Shown here piece by piece: positions 34,145 through 44,635 of a DNA stretch of 64,000 nt. The translations under genes and the position numbers were made by a program. The DNA is taken from assembly GCA_025766275.1 (NCBI GenBank), contig JAFKAC010000034.1, forward strand, positions 124,001 through 188,000. The letters run 5' to 3'. Source of the DNA: Lactarius indigo (Eukaryota > Basidiomycota > Agaricomycetes > Russulales > Russulaceae). A model generated the notes under the pieces. It saw only the letters and a list, made by a program, of their open reading frames with translations, ran no database searches and was not told where the DNA came from. Each line of letters opens with the position of its first letter. The stretch's first letter is position 1.

Positions 34145-35524
34145 TTATTCTCTACGCGTGGCCCTCAACAGCCCGCGGAATCCCATCTCAGCATCCCTCA
34201 CCACAGAAGCCTCACTGACGGCAACGCAACTGGGCATAAACGAATCATCGAACCCCATCACACTCGCGGGACGCAGGCCAGTCGGCGCAGGCAGAGACAG
34301 CACAAGAGGTGGCGGCCGTCTCCTTTGCACCCTTCCCCGTACCGGGGAAGTGGGAGGAGGGTCAAACGTAACGTGCATGTACGCCGGCGCGCCAGCGTCT
34401 CCACTGAGACTGGAGCCAGCACGGGCAGGGATCGACAGTAACGCGCGGGGGGAGGAAGCAAAGGCTTGCGCCTCCGCAGACGTGGGCGTGCGTGGTGGTA
34501 GGGCTCCGGCAGAGGCCGGTGGCGGAGGCATGAACTGCGCCACCGGGGAGGATGGCGCTGACGACGCGAAAGCGAACACGTCCTCCATGGCAGAATGACT
34601 GTCGTCCGTACTGTCCGATGCCAGCAGGAGCGGGAGACACTCCCCCGCCTCAACTTCGTCCGCGTAGACGATGCCCGCGGCGTCGGTGAAAGCGTCGGCG
34701 CCTAGGCGAGCGATGGCATTTGCGCGTGATCCGCCGTCCGTGAATTGCATCAATTCTACCTCGGATTCGAGCGGGAGCGGGAGCGCGCCATGCCGCGCGT
34801 ACTGGACGCGCTTTCGGTGCGCGATGCGGAAGGCGGCGGAGGTAGTTGGGGAAGGGGGAGGAGACAGCGGCCGCATTTTACGCGAGACCTGCCGATGGAC
34901 CGGCGTTTTCACGGCCGAGCGAGGGCGTGGACCCGGGCGCAAGAAACGCATCAGTCCCTTTTTCTTTGATGGGGTGGACGGGAGAGGGGACACATGGACG
35001 GAAAACGAGCCTTCGCGCTGGCGCGGTAGGGATAGGGTGAACTTCATGTTGGCGTGGTAGTCGTTATTGGTTTTGGAAGGGAAGGTGGTTTGCAGGCGCG
35101 GGGCGGCGGTGCGGGGCGTGGGTGGCAGTGGAACAACAGCAGGGGCGTAATCTGGCGTGCGTAGATCGGGCGTGTGCTTGAGCGTGCGCGTAGGAGTGTC
35201 GATGAATGAGAGGAAGGTCGCGGAAAGACGGCGTGCGGAACGCGGGGGGCGAAATAAGGAAGGACGGCGAGAGACGGGTGTGGGTGTGGATGGGCTCACG
35301 GGCGCATACGCGTGCGAACTTGGCAGGAGCTGGGTTGCCCAGGAAGAGATGGTAGATATCGTGCTTGAGCGACGGCGAGGAACGTGGCGGACCTTAGCTC
35401 GTACAGTAGGTGTTGGCGGCAGCTCTACGGGTCGGGTACGTGGCGAGGGGGGGTAGGCAAGAAAATCGTAGGCGAAGCCGGATGAGGTTTCGGGGGGAAA
35501 GGCAAAGGCGAAATGGGTGGACAT
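34145..35524 (-). CDS. Unknown Pro/Ser-rich protein
   Basis: A single exon of 459 residues from ATG 35524 (MSTHFAFAFPPETSSGFAYD). An upstream in-phase extension exists but lacks ATG. The chain is rich in Pro, Ser and Arg with many SP/TP sites (PPSPRTRP, PPTPRTAAP, PLPSTPSKKKG), suggesting a disordered, phosphorylated protein. Short ordered-looking pieces are FRIAHRKRVQYARHGALPLPLESEVELMQF and the C-terminal VMGFDDSFMPSCVAVSEASV, which look conserved. No domain recognised; long uninterrupted frame and biased GC3 support a real gene. Confidence 0.7.
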   Translation of the reverse strand: MSTHFAFAFPPETSSGFAYDFLAYPPSPRTRPVELPPTPTVRAKVRHVPRRRSSTISTISSWATQLLPSSHAYAPVSPSTPTPVSRRPSLFRPPRSARRLSATFLSFIDTPTRTLKHTPDLRTPDYAPAVVPLPPTPRTAAPRLQTTFPSKTNNDYHANMKFTLSLPRQREGSFSVHVSPLPSTPSKKKGLMRFLRPGPRPRSAVKTPVHRQVSRKMRPLSPPPSPTTSAAFRIAHRKRVQYARHGALPLPLESEVELMQFTDGGSRANAIARLGADAFTDAAGIVYADEVEAGECLPLLLASDSTDDSHSAMEDVFAFASSAPSSPVAQFMPPPPASAGALPPRTPTSAEAQAFASSPRALLSIPARAGSSLSGDAGAPAYMHVTFDPPPTSPVRGRVQRRRPPPLVLSLPAPTGLRPASVMGFDDSFMPSCVAVSEASVVRDAEMGFRGLLRATRRE

Positions 35525-37268
35525 TAGGGCACTATTATAACAAAACTGTAAGCTCGCCAATAGGGTGGACGACGGGCTAAGGTCGGTGTCAGGAACGGGA
35601 AAGAAGGCCAATGAGAACGTAGGGAGCTGACCGTTACAAGAGCAAGAGAGGCGGAGATGAAAAGATACAATTGGGAGGAAGCAGTTACTGAAACAGTCGT
35701 CAGTGGCGGCAGAGGGATACTTCGATCAGACGCCACCAACCAAGACAAGCAAGATACCTGGCGAGTCAGAAGTCAATAAGACAGCGGAGTTGTAGAGTAG
35801 GGGGAGTAGGCGAAAGTCAGTGAGAGAACGTTAGAGAGAATGACTCAAGACAAGAAATCATGCACGGTTTATGAGTAGCCAGAGTACAAGGACCAGAACC
35901 ACGAGAGCCCGAGGAGGATCCGGACAACAATAACAGTACCAGTGATATTGTCCTTGCCTCGCCACATCATTGTATTACCTTGCTACATTGTACAAGAAGC
36001 ATGTCACAGATGTTCGGTGTCACGAACGTAAGTTGCGAACAATACCACGGGAAAAGGCGAAAAGGCTTGGGGCTTATCAAAATTACGTATTCTGGGGGTG
36101 ACGTAAGCGATTCGGTCCTTGATTCGGTCTCGAGGCCTTCAATTGCTCGTTCTCAATAAGGCAAAAGGGATGGGGACAGGCGCAACCACAGTTCACTCTG
36201 GCAATAGGCGAGGTGAATGCTGTGTTGACAGCTTTACATATTTGAGTTTTGCCGAAACCAAACATAGGTTGCTCGATCTCGTACTTAATCGTGCTGGCCG
36301 CGGAATGATGATGACCCAAAGAATGCATCGCCCACGGAGGACTCAGACCTTGTAACGGCAACTTTAAACCAACCAGGACAGCTTTCTAATATTGTTTTTT
36401 CCTCTGTAATTTTCCATCAGTAAAATGATGGATGTGACCAAGGATGCGGCTGGCACTGTTCTACAGAGGGAGTCGCAATGCGATTGTTATCAAGGCCTCT
36501 GAGATGGACGGTGCTGACCCACCGCGCGGATCTAGATAAGATAGATGATTGGCAATCCTACAAAGGTTCTCCGACAAAAACAGTCTGGGATGATCGATAT
36601 GCCTGATTCCAGATCCTCATTTCCATGGACTCTTCAGGGCTTAGAGGCACAAGCAACGGCGCAAACTCGAATTTGATGCGATCCTGCCTACAGAGTCACT
36701 GGAGGAAGGGCCCGGAACTCTGCGCGATATCAGCGGCCAGTCAATTAAGTTACTATGTCCATTGCTCGAATCGTGCAGCGTGCGGACATCTTCAAGGCGC
36801 CCACTGGGAGGTATAGTACCTACGAAGTTGACTGTCAACTCCGCATAGCAAGGAACCCATTTTTTTTGACTACTCACCTGTATGTCTTTCGTTCTACTCC
36901 TTTAAGCCCTCTCTGATGTCCCACGGGTAGAAGTCATGACACAGTTACTCAATGTTGACGGATACAATATAGGGCCATGCACTTCAAGACGCCATCGCCA
37001 GGAAGCAAGTGGCTGTGGAGGAGTAAAACTTTCAGAACCCTGTTTGTGTCCAAGGTATAGGCTGATAGTGATGCAAAGAAGGCGATTCTGCATCAAATGA
37101 TATACTTCATTTGACTCCCAAGACTGAAACCCAAAAAAAAACGGATGCCTGCTCGCGTCCGAGCCATAATACACAACGTTCATCATTTCCTATGAAGGCG
37201 GCGTAGCAATCAAGCAACACCAGTCCAAGTAAATTATGAACACATACAGTGGCGCTCCTTGTTTTGTT
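35525..37268. other. Gene-poor stretch
   Basis: About 1.7 kb with the promoter of the preceding gene at its left. Short open frames at 36083-36361 and 36902-37186 have no coding character or homology that I recognise. Confidence 0.45.
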
Positions 37269-37929
37269 TCAATGAGCACGTTCGGCTCGCTCCTTCAGTG
37301 CGCGCGACATGGCGTCAAACGCGGTCTGGAGCTTCGCACCCATGAAAAACCGAATCAAATAGCCGGCCAAGCCGCCGAAGAACTCCCACGTCTCGTAAAC
37401 GGCCGTCTGCCCCCCAGGACCGTCGTCCCGCACGACTTGCCATCGCTCCGCGGTGATCAACCACCGTGCGGGGGTCGCGAAGCGCCATGCGAAGCGAAAA
37501 GTGTCGCTATCGACGTGCGTCAATATTTCCTCGGTGACGGACGCCTTCTTGCCGACATCGTCCATCGTCGGCGGCATGTTGAGTCGCAGACGGACGCGCA
37601 GACCGGGAGCAGCAATCTGGGAGGGGAGGGGCTTCTTGTCCTCTTCGCTGATGAGTTCCGTCGAGCGCCTGTTCCACGTGGGTCATGTGGGGGGAGGGAG
37701 CAGATGAGGAAGCGCGCACATGAATGGGTTCCTATGGATACGCCGGAACAACTGAGATTAGAACACAGGTATGGATACTAGTACAGTGTCGGCTCTCGCA
37801 CCATTCGCTGTAGGACGGAAAGTCGAGCAAGATATCCCAAACCTTCTGCTTAGAGGCAGATATGGCGATCGAAGATCGGATGACGAACACAGAGCTCCTC
37901 GCTAGTGGTGGGATGTCAAGGGCTGACAT
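37269..37929 (-). CDS. SRPBCC (START/polyketide-cyclase fold) small protein
   Basis: Three exons (37802-37929, 37720-37731, 37269-37668) give 179 residues. Exon 2 is a 12-base microexon; its inclusion rebuilds the family block DFPSYSEWNPFM. Other features of the helix-grip fold are SIAISASKQKVWDILLDF at the N-terminus, LRVRLRLNMPPTM, then WRFATPARWLITAERWQVV, and the closing amphipathic helix TAFDAMSRALKERAE. Such proteins bind hydrophobic ligands in a cavity; the ligand here is unknown. The family is common in basidiomycetes. Confidence 0.8.
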
Positions 37930-38602
37930 CTATGGGAAGTATGGGTGTACTACGTGGTTGCCGTTGAGATTAATAGAGTAGGGAAGCGACCAGAGGCCGA
38001 ATAAGTTCTGCAAGCTCACTTGCGCCAAACTTGCACCAAACATGGCCCGAGATATAATAACAACGATTTCTTTCTACTAGACAGAACATTTGCACGACTG
38101 AGTTAGATGAGTCTTCCACCAAGCCAAGCACCAAGTGCGATGGAAGGCAACGGGATTTTGAATCCGTGTCACCGTGTGGAAATCTGTATGTTTTATCAAG
38201 GCAAGACTGGCTCCCACTCAAAACGACGAAAATCACACGATCTAAACCAAACCCCAGGGTTTTTTCGGGTTTACTAGTAGGATCATGTTTGACCGCCTCT
38301 GGACACCCCATAAATTTACAGGTGTTCTAGATGACGACTACCTTACACGCAATGCACCTGGACAAAAGGCTTCGCCAATTGAATAGTGCTGAAGTAGAAA
38401 GTCGCCAGTGGTGGACACAAAATGTGACCACGTCTGGCCAGTAAAGTATTGGGTTGTGCTTGCAAGACACACGCACGCTTTGCTAACCGCAATCTCAAGC
38501 CGACGATACCTAAAATATTTAAGCGACGGTCCAACCCGCACCACCATTTATCAGAAGCACCGTCGCACTCAATTGCCGGTCTGGCTACGTACGGCATCAC
38601 GG
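37930..38602. other. Intergenic stretch
   Basis: Between the SRPBCC gene start and the 3' end of the acetyltransferase gene. No gene or repeat recognised. Confidence 0.45.
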
Positions 38603-39683
38603 TCAATGGCTACGGTCCTCGCCTCTGTCGCGGCGCGGACCGGGCTCGTGCGTAAAGATATTTCCAGTAAAGGTACCCCATGGTGTGTTGGCGTCCAGCC
38701 GGCCACGCTCGACAAACCCAAGATTCCGATAGAACGCGGCCTACAGCACTCCTTTTAGCCCAAACGAACGATCGGACGACAGTCGCTCACTCACGTTCTT
38801 CTCGTTCTGCGTCCCGAGCGCAACGACACTGTGGGTTGCTGCGGCGTCTGCGAGCACGCGTTCGATGATGGCGCTGGCTAGTCCGCGACCTTGGTACGCT
38901 GGGTCTGTCGCAATGCAGTTGGCGTACCACGTGTCGCGCTCCATCTGGCAACATGATTGGAACAAGGACGAACCCGGCATTTGATGGAAGAGAGGGAGAA
39001 ACTGAACTCGAAGACTTACCGCCGGACCAAAGATACGGGTCTTTAGCTCACGGGTCTTCGCCGAAAACTGTTTGTAGTCGATAGAGTCAGGGAAGTTTGT
39101 GCTCACAGATGCGGAGACTCACGTCATTCAACAGCCAGGTCCGGTACTCTGGCTCTATTCGTGCTATTAGATCCGTGAAGCCGAGTGCACGCTGCTCCGG
39201 GCTACGATCATCGTGCGAGACGATGAGAATAGGTATCAGATTGGGATGAGTCCCTCACAACTCACGTCGAGTAGAGCTGTTGACCCGGGGGGAACCACAG
39301 CCCGATAGCGTGTATCGCCTCTGGCCGTATCTCTGGTTCCGTCACAGTGACAGCAGACGCAACGTACAAAACGCCACTGTGCACGCCGGCATTGATCATA
39401 GAGCGCCAGAGGGCACTTGCGAGTGCCGTGTCGCCGCCGGTATATACGAATTCGGAGATGTCTGTGTATTTATTTACAAAGTGTCGGGCTTCACAATGAA
39501 GGACGACTGCGGGTCATATACGCACCAGTCGCATAGGCCCTTGTCGCAAGGGACACGACTACATCTAGCTGTGCAGCTGCCGGTGCGATGCATGCATGGA
39601 GAAGATGAGTCACCAATCTTCATACTACGTGAATGGGACGCACGAGTTGGGTGTTCGAGTCTGCGGACATGAAACTGAGACAT
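38603..39683 (-). CDS. GNAT-family N-acetyltransferase
   Basis: Seven exons (39644-39683, 39526-39576, 39266-39461, 39123-39201, 39020-39067, 38795-38944, 38603-38740) give 233 residues. The start MSQFHVRRLEHPT, the middle ALWRSMINAGVHSGVLYVAS and IGLWFPPGQQLYST are typical of a basidiomycete GNAT subfamily. Acetyl-CoA binding is shown by the motif A core ATDPAYQGRGLASAIIERVL (Q/R-x-x-G-x-G/A). The late motif AAFYRNLGFVERGR is the usual tyrosine-containing motif B. Substrate unknown. Confidence 0.85.
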
Positions 39684-39805
39684 AAGATACTCGTATCTGG
39701 GTGCCAAGGGATGATGAACGGTGGAAAAGATCTGTTCAGCCCACAGGCGCTCACTCGAAAAGCTAATAAAGCCCACCCTCTCCCCCGTTCCGGGGACTAG
39801 CAGTC
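39684..39805. promoter_or_regulatory. Short divergent promoter
   Basis: Only about 120 bases separate the starts of the acetyltransferase (minus) and the UstYa-like gene (plus), so the two are probably transcribed from a shared bidirectional promoter. A CTAATAAA AT-rich stretch lies near 39760. Confidence 0.45.
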
Positions 39806-40387
39806 ATGGCACCCACCGTCAAAGCATCGCCGGCTATATTCGTCACCCTTATCGTTCTGCTAACCATCTTGAAGCTCTGTGGCACCGTTTGGTTGCGTAA
39901 TTCTATCTCCGATCGTTCGCCAACGTGCCCGAAAGCTTTTGTTGGTAACGACGATCCTCGCTCATGGGGTGAACCCAAGGCCGCCCGAGTCCTGATGTCC
40001 TCCGAAGAGTCGGTTCACTACCAGCTGAATGCCGACCTCGAGTGGAGAGCGCTCGTGCCAGCCAACGGAACGATATACCTTGGTCCCGAACGCCGCCCAT
40101 TTACCATATCCATGTTTCACCAGCTCCGTTGCATCGATACAATCCGCACGGAGCTGCTCAGCACTCGTGGTTTGCACACGCCCCCGCCCCCCTCGGAGCT
40201 TAGCCGCCACTGCTTCAACTATCTCCGTCAGATGGCCCTTTGTCGTTCCGATACCACCCTCGTGCAAGTCCTCAATCCAGATGACCCCCATCCCTTTGCA
40301 GATGTTGCTGTGTGCAACGATTGGGAGCACGTATATACTGAAGTCAGGCGAAACCAGGAGCACCACCGCGAAGCGTCAGGAGAGGAG
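39806..40387 (+). CDS. UstYa/DUF3328-like protein with degenerate motifs
   Basis: Begins MAPTVKASPAIFVTLIVLLT with one N-terminal membrane helix, then a lumenal DUF3328 region. UstYa-family proteins carry two HxxHC motifs needed for oxidative cyclisation in ustiloxin-type peptide pathways. Here the first reads HQLRC and the second LSRHC, so each lacks one His. Other family features remain: ESVHYQLNADLEW, FNYLRQMALCRSDTTL and NDWEHVY. The open frame continues without a stop to 40705 and would overlap the next gene on the other strand, but a GAG|GTCAGT donor at 40387/40388 suggests an intron. The C-terminus is therefore unresolved. It converges with the UstYa-like gene at 40510-41397. Confidence 0.7.
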
Positions 40388-40509
40388 GTCAGTCCGATTT
40401 ATCATTCATCGACGAGATGTTCACCATTTCGTCTTGTAATAGTGATCATAATTTATCCCATCACGGTACTGTACAGTCCTCAGAATTTGTATGTACAGAC
40501 GAACATAAT

Positions 40510-41397
40510 CTACCATCTCATCCTCACCCGCGGTTCTCTTTTGGTTTCCCTAAAACTGCGAGTACGATCAACACTTAGGGCCTTCAGCACCGGAAGCCGA
40601 CGACGACACTCACCAGTGATATTGTGCTCTTTACCATACTCCCACCACCTTATCCAACTGCGCGCCATCTCGTCATACACGGGGTCCCAGTCCCGACATA
40701 CATGATACGCCCCCACGCGCCCCATTGCAGACCCATCGCTGCCCCCACGCTGTGCGAAAACATCATGCTCCGCATCCGCACGCTCGAGCGTCGTGTCCGC
40801 CCCGCAGAGCACCGCCCGCCGGAGCAAGTTCAAACAATGCTGTACGTGTCCCCAAGCCGGCTCCTTCCCCTCGCGCTCGTGGGGAGGTCCGGTGGCGAGA
40901 GCGAACTCGTCGCGGAGGTACCGCAGGCAATGCAACTCGTGGAACATCGCCACTATGAACGCGCGATTCATGTCCGGGTTGGTAGGCGGACCGAGCCGCA
41001 CGACGCCGGCGCCGGGCGGGAGGTACCCCATCCACTCTTCGTGCGCTTCTGGCGCGTCGGCGGAAAGCCCAAAGTGTACGCTCTCTTCGGCGACGAGACC
41101 CACGGCGCGCAGTTGTCCCGCATCAGGCAGGAGCGGGAGCGAGGCGGGGAAGTCGAGGCCCTCGTATGCTGTGGCGTATCCGCGTCCATCAGACGGCATG
41201 CGGCGACAAAGGCGGGGCTTACAGTATGATGGCGCGCATGGCCCAACGGCGGACTTGACGTACGATATGGATGCGAGGAGGGTCGTCGTCCAAGTCGCCG
41301 AGGCAACACTCAGCGCGACGAGCAACAGCGCAGCACGGCGTGGGTGTCGCTCCGCCATTGTGGTGATCATCGTTGTCGTTGCCATCAACGCGATCAT
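40510..41397 (-). CDS. UstYa/DUF3328-like protein with intact HxxHC motifs
   Basis: The frame is open from upstream; ATG 41397 (MIALMATTT) or ATG 41358 (MAERHPRRAALLLVALSV) are the likely starts, the second giving a typical short cytosolic tail plus one membrane helix. The UstYa signature is complete: FHELHCLRYLRDEF and HVQHCLNLLRRAVLCGADTTLE, followed by CRDWDPVYDEM. Family members act in oxidative cyclisation or halogenation steps of fungal RiPPs and other metabolites, often in the secretory pathway. After residue NITG a GTGAGT donor (about 40613) hints that the annotated tail is intronic. It is tail-to-tail with the degenerate UstYa-like gene. Confidence 0.75.
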   Translation of the reverse strand: MIALMATTTMITTMAERHPRRAALLLVALSVASATWTTTLLASISYVKSAVGPCAPSYCKPRLCRRMPSDGRGYATAYEGLDFPASLPLLPDAGQLRAVGLVAEESVHFGLSADAPEAHEEWMGYLPPGAGVVRLGPPTNPDMNRAFIVAMFHELHCLRYLRDEFALATGPPHEREGKEPAWGHVQHCLNLLRRAVLCGADTTLERADAEHDVFAQRGGSDGSAMGRVGAYHVCRDWDPVYDEMARSWIRWWEYGKEHNITGECRRRLPVLKALSVDRTRSFRETKREPRVRMRW

Positions 41398-42033
41398 CGC
41401 TACTCCAAATCGTGAGAAACTATGGATCGCGCAGATAGAAAGTCCGCAGAAGAAGTAGAAAGACGGAAGAAGAGCGAGAAAGTTCTGGGATGATGCCGTC
41501 ACAACGTGTCAGCCCTACTGGAGCGAAGGAGTGGAATGAATGAGAGATTTCACACGATTGCAGGCACATCGACAGCTTTTATCTGTGTCCCAGGCCCCAG
41601 GGTTAAGCTTGGCCGTGCCAAACCCTATGCACAGCTTTCAAGTCCTGGGTTATAATATCATCGGATCCCCACTGTGCCGTGGTGCCAGCATCCTTCATTG
41701 GCACCACTTGATCAGGACACCAGGGCACCTTATGGAGGGGCCGCACCTTCCGAGCCTTCCAAGCGGCGAGTGGGATCCCGGCACCTTCCCTAGCGCCTAT
41801 TACTGGGTTCCATTATCTCGCCCCGTGCTTCGCGCGTGCGCTTGTGTGTGTACCATGTGTGCGTGGTGCCATTCTCCGCAGAAAACGCGGGTGCCCGGGT
41901 GCCAGACACTCTGGGTATATTATATCTATATCCGTCGACCTTCGTGTCTCCCCCCCTGCTTTTAACCTCGGTTCGTTTGCAGCGTCTGCTAGTGGTCTTC
42001 CTTACTTGCTCTTGCGCTCTCGCTATCGTGAAC
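41398..42033. other. Divergent upstream region
   Basis: Between the starts of the UstYa-like gene (minus) and the seven-helix membrane protein (plus). Presumed promoters of both; no other element recognised. Confidence 0.45.
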
Positions 42034-43342
42034 ATGGCAGACGTCTCGCCCACGACGCCCATAGACCTCCCGCTCGAGCGTTCCCTCTACGTTGGTAACT
42101 TTTTCCGTGCGATTCTCTATGGTAGGTTATCCTTCAACCACCATCCTCTTCTTGTGGCACTCACCATCTATGGGTAGGCATAGAGCTCTGCACGTTCTTC
42201 GCAGCAGTTTACTGCCTCCGGGGCCGTTCCTCGAGCTACCGCAAGGGCCGCATTTTCTACGTCGCTTATGGTGGCGTGCTCTTGACGCTCGTCACCATCG
42301 CTGTCGTCACCGACGGGCTCTGGGGACAGTACATGTGGATTGACCGGCGCAATTACCCGGGCGGTCCGCTCGGCTTCTTTGTTGCAACCGAGAGCGCATG
42401 GTACAATGTTTTCGGATCCGCGGCGGACGCCACAGCGAACGTTTTGGGGGATGGGCTCCTCGTACGTCTGATTTCTCTCTTTCCTGTGAGAATGGAAGCA
42501 GTCATTTTTGATATTGATGCGTATGCAGCTCTATCGGTGTTATATGATTTGGGGGTCACGGTGGTACATCGTCGTCCTCCCGACACTCATGTATATAGCT
42601 TCTTCCGGTGCGAATTTTTCTCCACACCAGTGGCGTCTGATTTTAGTGCGCGGGGACTTATAGTTTTTACGCATTGCAGTCCTGGTGGTCATCACGATCG
42701 TCGAGAGCGCCCTGCCCGGCTCGTTCTTGCTGCACGGGAAACCCGCCAACTTTGGCGTGCCGTGGGTCGCGCTGAGCGTGAGCCTCAACATACTTGTCAC
42801 GACGCTCATCTGCGCGCGCCTTCTGCACATGCGCGCCATCACGCGCGGGTTGCTCGCCCCCGAGTTATCCAGAACGTATACCAGTCTGGCCGCGATGCTC
42901 ATCGAGTCTGCCGCGCCTTTCTCAATACTCGGCATCGGCCTCGTCGTCACCGAGGCTCAGGGCGGCCCACTCGCCATTGCCTTTTCCTACGTCTGGGGGA
43001 TGTTTTGCGTTGAGTGTGCCCCTCCTTTCTTCTACGGGAGAGCGCTGATTTCCTGGTCATCTTATTGTTTTTGTCCAATAGTCGCTCTCCCCACAGATGA
43101 TCGTTTTGCGCGTCGCAATGGGCCATGGATTGACCAGGGAGACCGTCGAGCAGATAAGCACGGAGATCGTCTTTGCGAAAGCTCCACCGCAGAATGGCGA
43201 AAAAAGCAGCAACGAAGCACAGATGGTGTCCGACGACTCAGAGGGCCCTACACTCCGTTCGAGTACATTCGCCCAGGGTTCGGATTCGTCCATCAAAAAG
43301 CAGCACAGCTCAATCACGACCGAGATAGTATCTATCGTTTAA
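42034..43342 (+). CDS. Seven-helix integral membrane protein of a basidiomycete family
   Basis: Five exons (42034-42121, 42178-42461, 42529-42607, 42680-43008, 43082-43342) give 346 residues. About seven hydrophobic helices are visible, for example GVLLTLVTIAVVTDGLW, WYIVVLPTLMYIASSA, LAVLVVITIVESALPG and SILGIGLVVTEAQ. They include the L-x-Y-R-C-Y-M-I-W-G-S-R-W block typical of this large basidiomycete family of unknown function. The C-terminal cytoplasmic tail is Ser-rich (SSTFAQGSDSSIKKQHSS), suggesting phosphorylation. Receptor-like topology is an inference. Confidence 0.85.
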
Positions 43343-43547
43343 CGACCTCCTCGATACCCCTAGTGACGATGGTGGTTTCATAATGTAATTTTTATTCTAG
43401 CTCATCACTACTCCACCCCATTCAACACATGAATGAGGCCTTCTCCCCGTCCTCTGTAAGAAGTACACAGTTGAATGGAAATCATCATAAATACTATGAT
43501 CAGGCTGCCGTATAGTATCTGGGGCGCAGAAAGTCGCTCTATGAGCT

Positions 43548-44635
43548 CTATAACGTCTGATATTGCTTCACATATATCCCTGCGAGAAGGAAACGCCAAA
43601 CAGGCTCGGGGGTCAGTACGTGGCCGCTCGACGACGAGTGAATGGAAAAAAGGGGGAGCGTACCGGATTCGCCATGCCCGACGCCCAGGATGTCTACGTC
43701 GCACCCACGCGCCGTCGCACAAGCTATCTCGAGCGTATGGTACGACCCCGATGGGCAGACAAACGTGCGCGTCTCGCCCGGTACCCCGCCAACCACGCTC
43801 AACGTGCCAATGCGTTCCTTGCGCTCGGGCCGCGACGCCCAAGTAAGCGTGCGCACGTCGAGGTTCGCATTCAGCCGTCGACCTGGCCGCCGCGGCGCAT
43901 CAGCGAGCGCCCACACGTCGAGCTCGACGTCCACGGGCGTCGCTCCCTCAGCAGCAGCAGGGGGCGGCGCGAGCGCAAGCGAGCAATTCTCCATCCCGTA
44001 ATCGATCGCGCGGAATTGCACGATCGTCGATACCTGGGCGGGATTAGCGACGATATAGGGAAGGGAGGCGGCGGGGGACTCACGTCGTCGGTGACCCACA
44101 GCCTGCGCGCGTCGAGCGGGACGTACCCGTTGATCGTCATACCACCGCCTGGGTTGCGCGTGACGACTGCGTGCGACCGCGCGCGCGAGACATGCGCGAG
44201 CGCAAGGACGTGGTTGACGATCGGCGCGTGCGGCGCCGGGCGGAGCGTACTGCCCTCTCCGTAGATGCGGTCAAAGTTGATGTAGGAACTGCGCAGCTCG
44301 AGCGGTTCCTCCTCCAGCGCGGCTGCGGCGCAGTCGCCGCTTTGGGGGTAGAGCGCGTTTTTGGCGGAGAGGAGCCCGATGTAGGCTAGGGCCATGGCGT
44401 CGATGACCGTGCAGGTTACGATGAATAGGAGGGACCAGCGGATGAGTCGCTGCGAGAACGATACGGAAAGTGCCCGGACTCCATCGCCGTGAGGGCGGTT
44501 GGCTGGTTTTGGTGCTGGATCGTGGGCGGCGGAATCGCACTGACCACGACCTTGCGGACTTGGTTCTGTTAGGATTGGATGGTCCTCATCTTCGTCCTGA
44601 GGAAGAAACGTGTATTCGCCGCGTGTATGAGACAT
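43548..44635 (-). CDS. Single-pass membrane protein of an uncharacterised basidiomycete family
   Basis: Three exons (44084-44635, 43664-44033, 43548-43579) give 317 residues. A cytosolic N-terminus of about 60 residues precedes one membrane helix (WSLLFIVTCTVIDAMALAYIG). The extracytosolic domain shows SSYINFDRIYGEGSTLRPAPHAP, the strand VSTIVQFRAIDYGMENCSLAL and a terminal IYVKQYQTL. I recognise this layout from conserved hypothetical proteins of Agaricomycetes but know no function. Its 3' end converges with the seven-helix gene, 205 bases apart. Confidence 0.75.

Noticed and set aside
40388..40705. C-terminal extension of the first UstYa-like frame
   Set aside because: Composition changes abruptly after a good donor site and it would overlap the opposite-strand gene; more likely intron and untranslated sequence.
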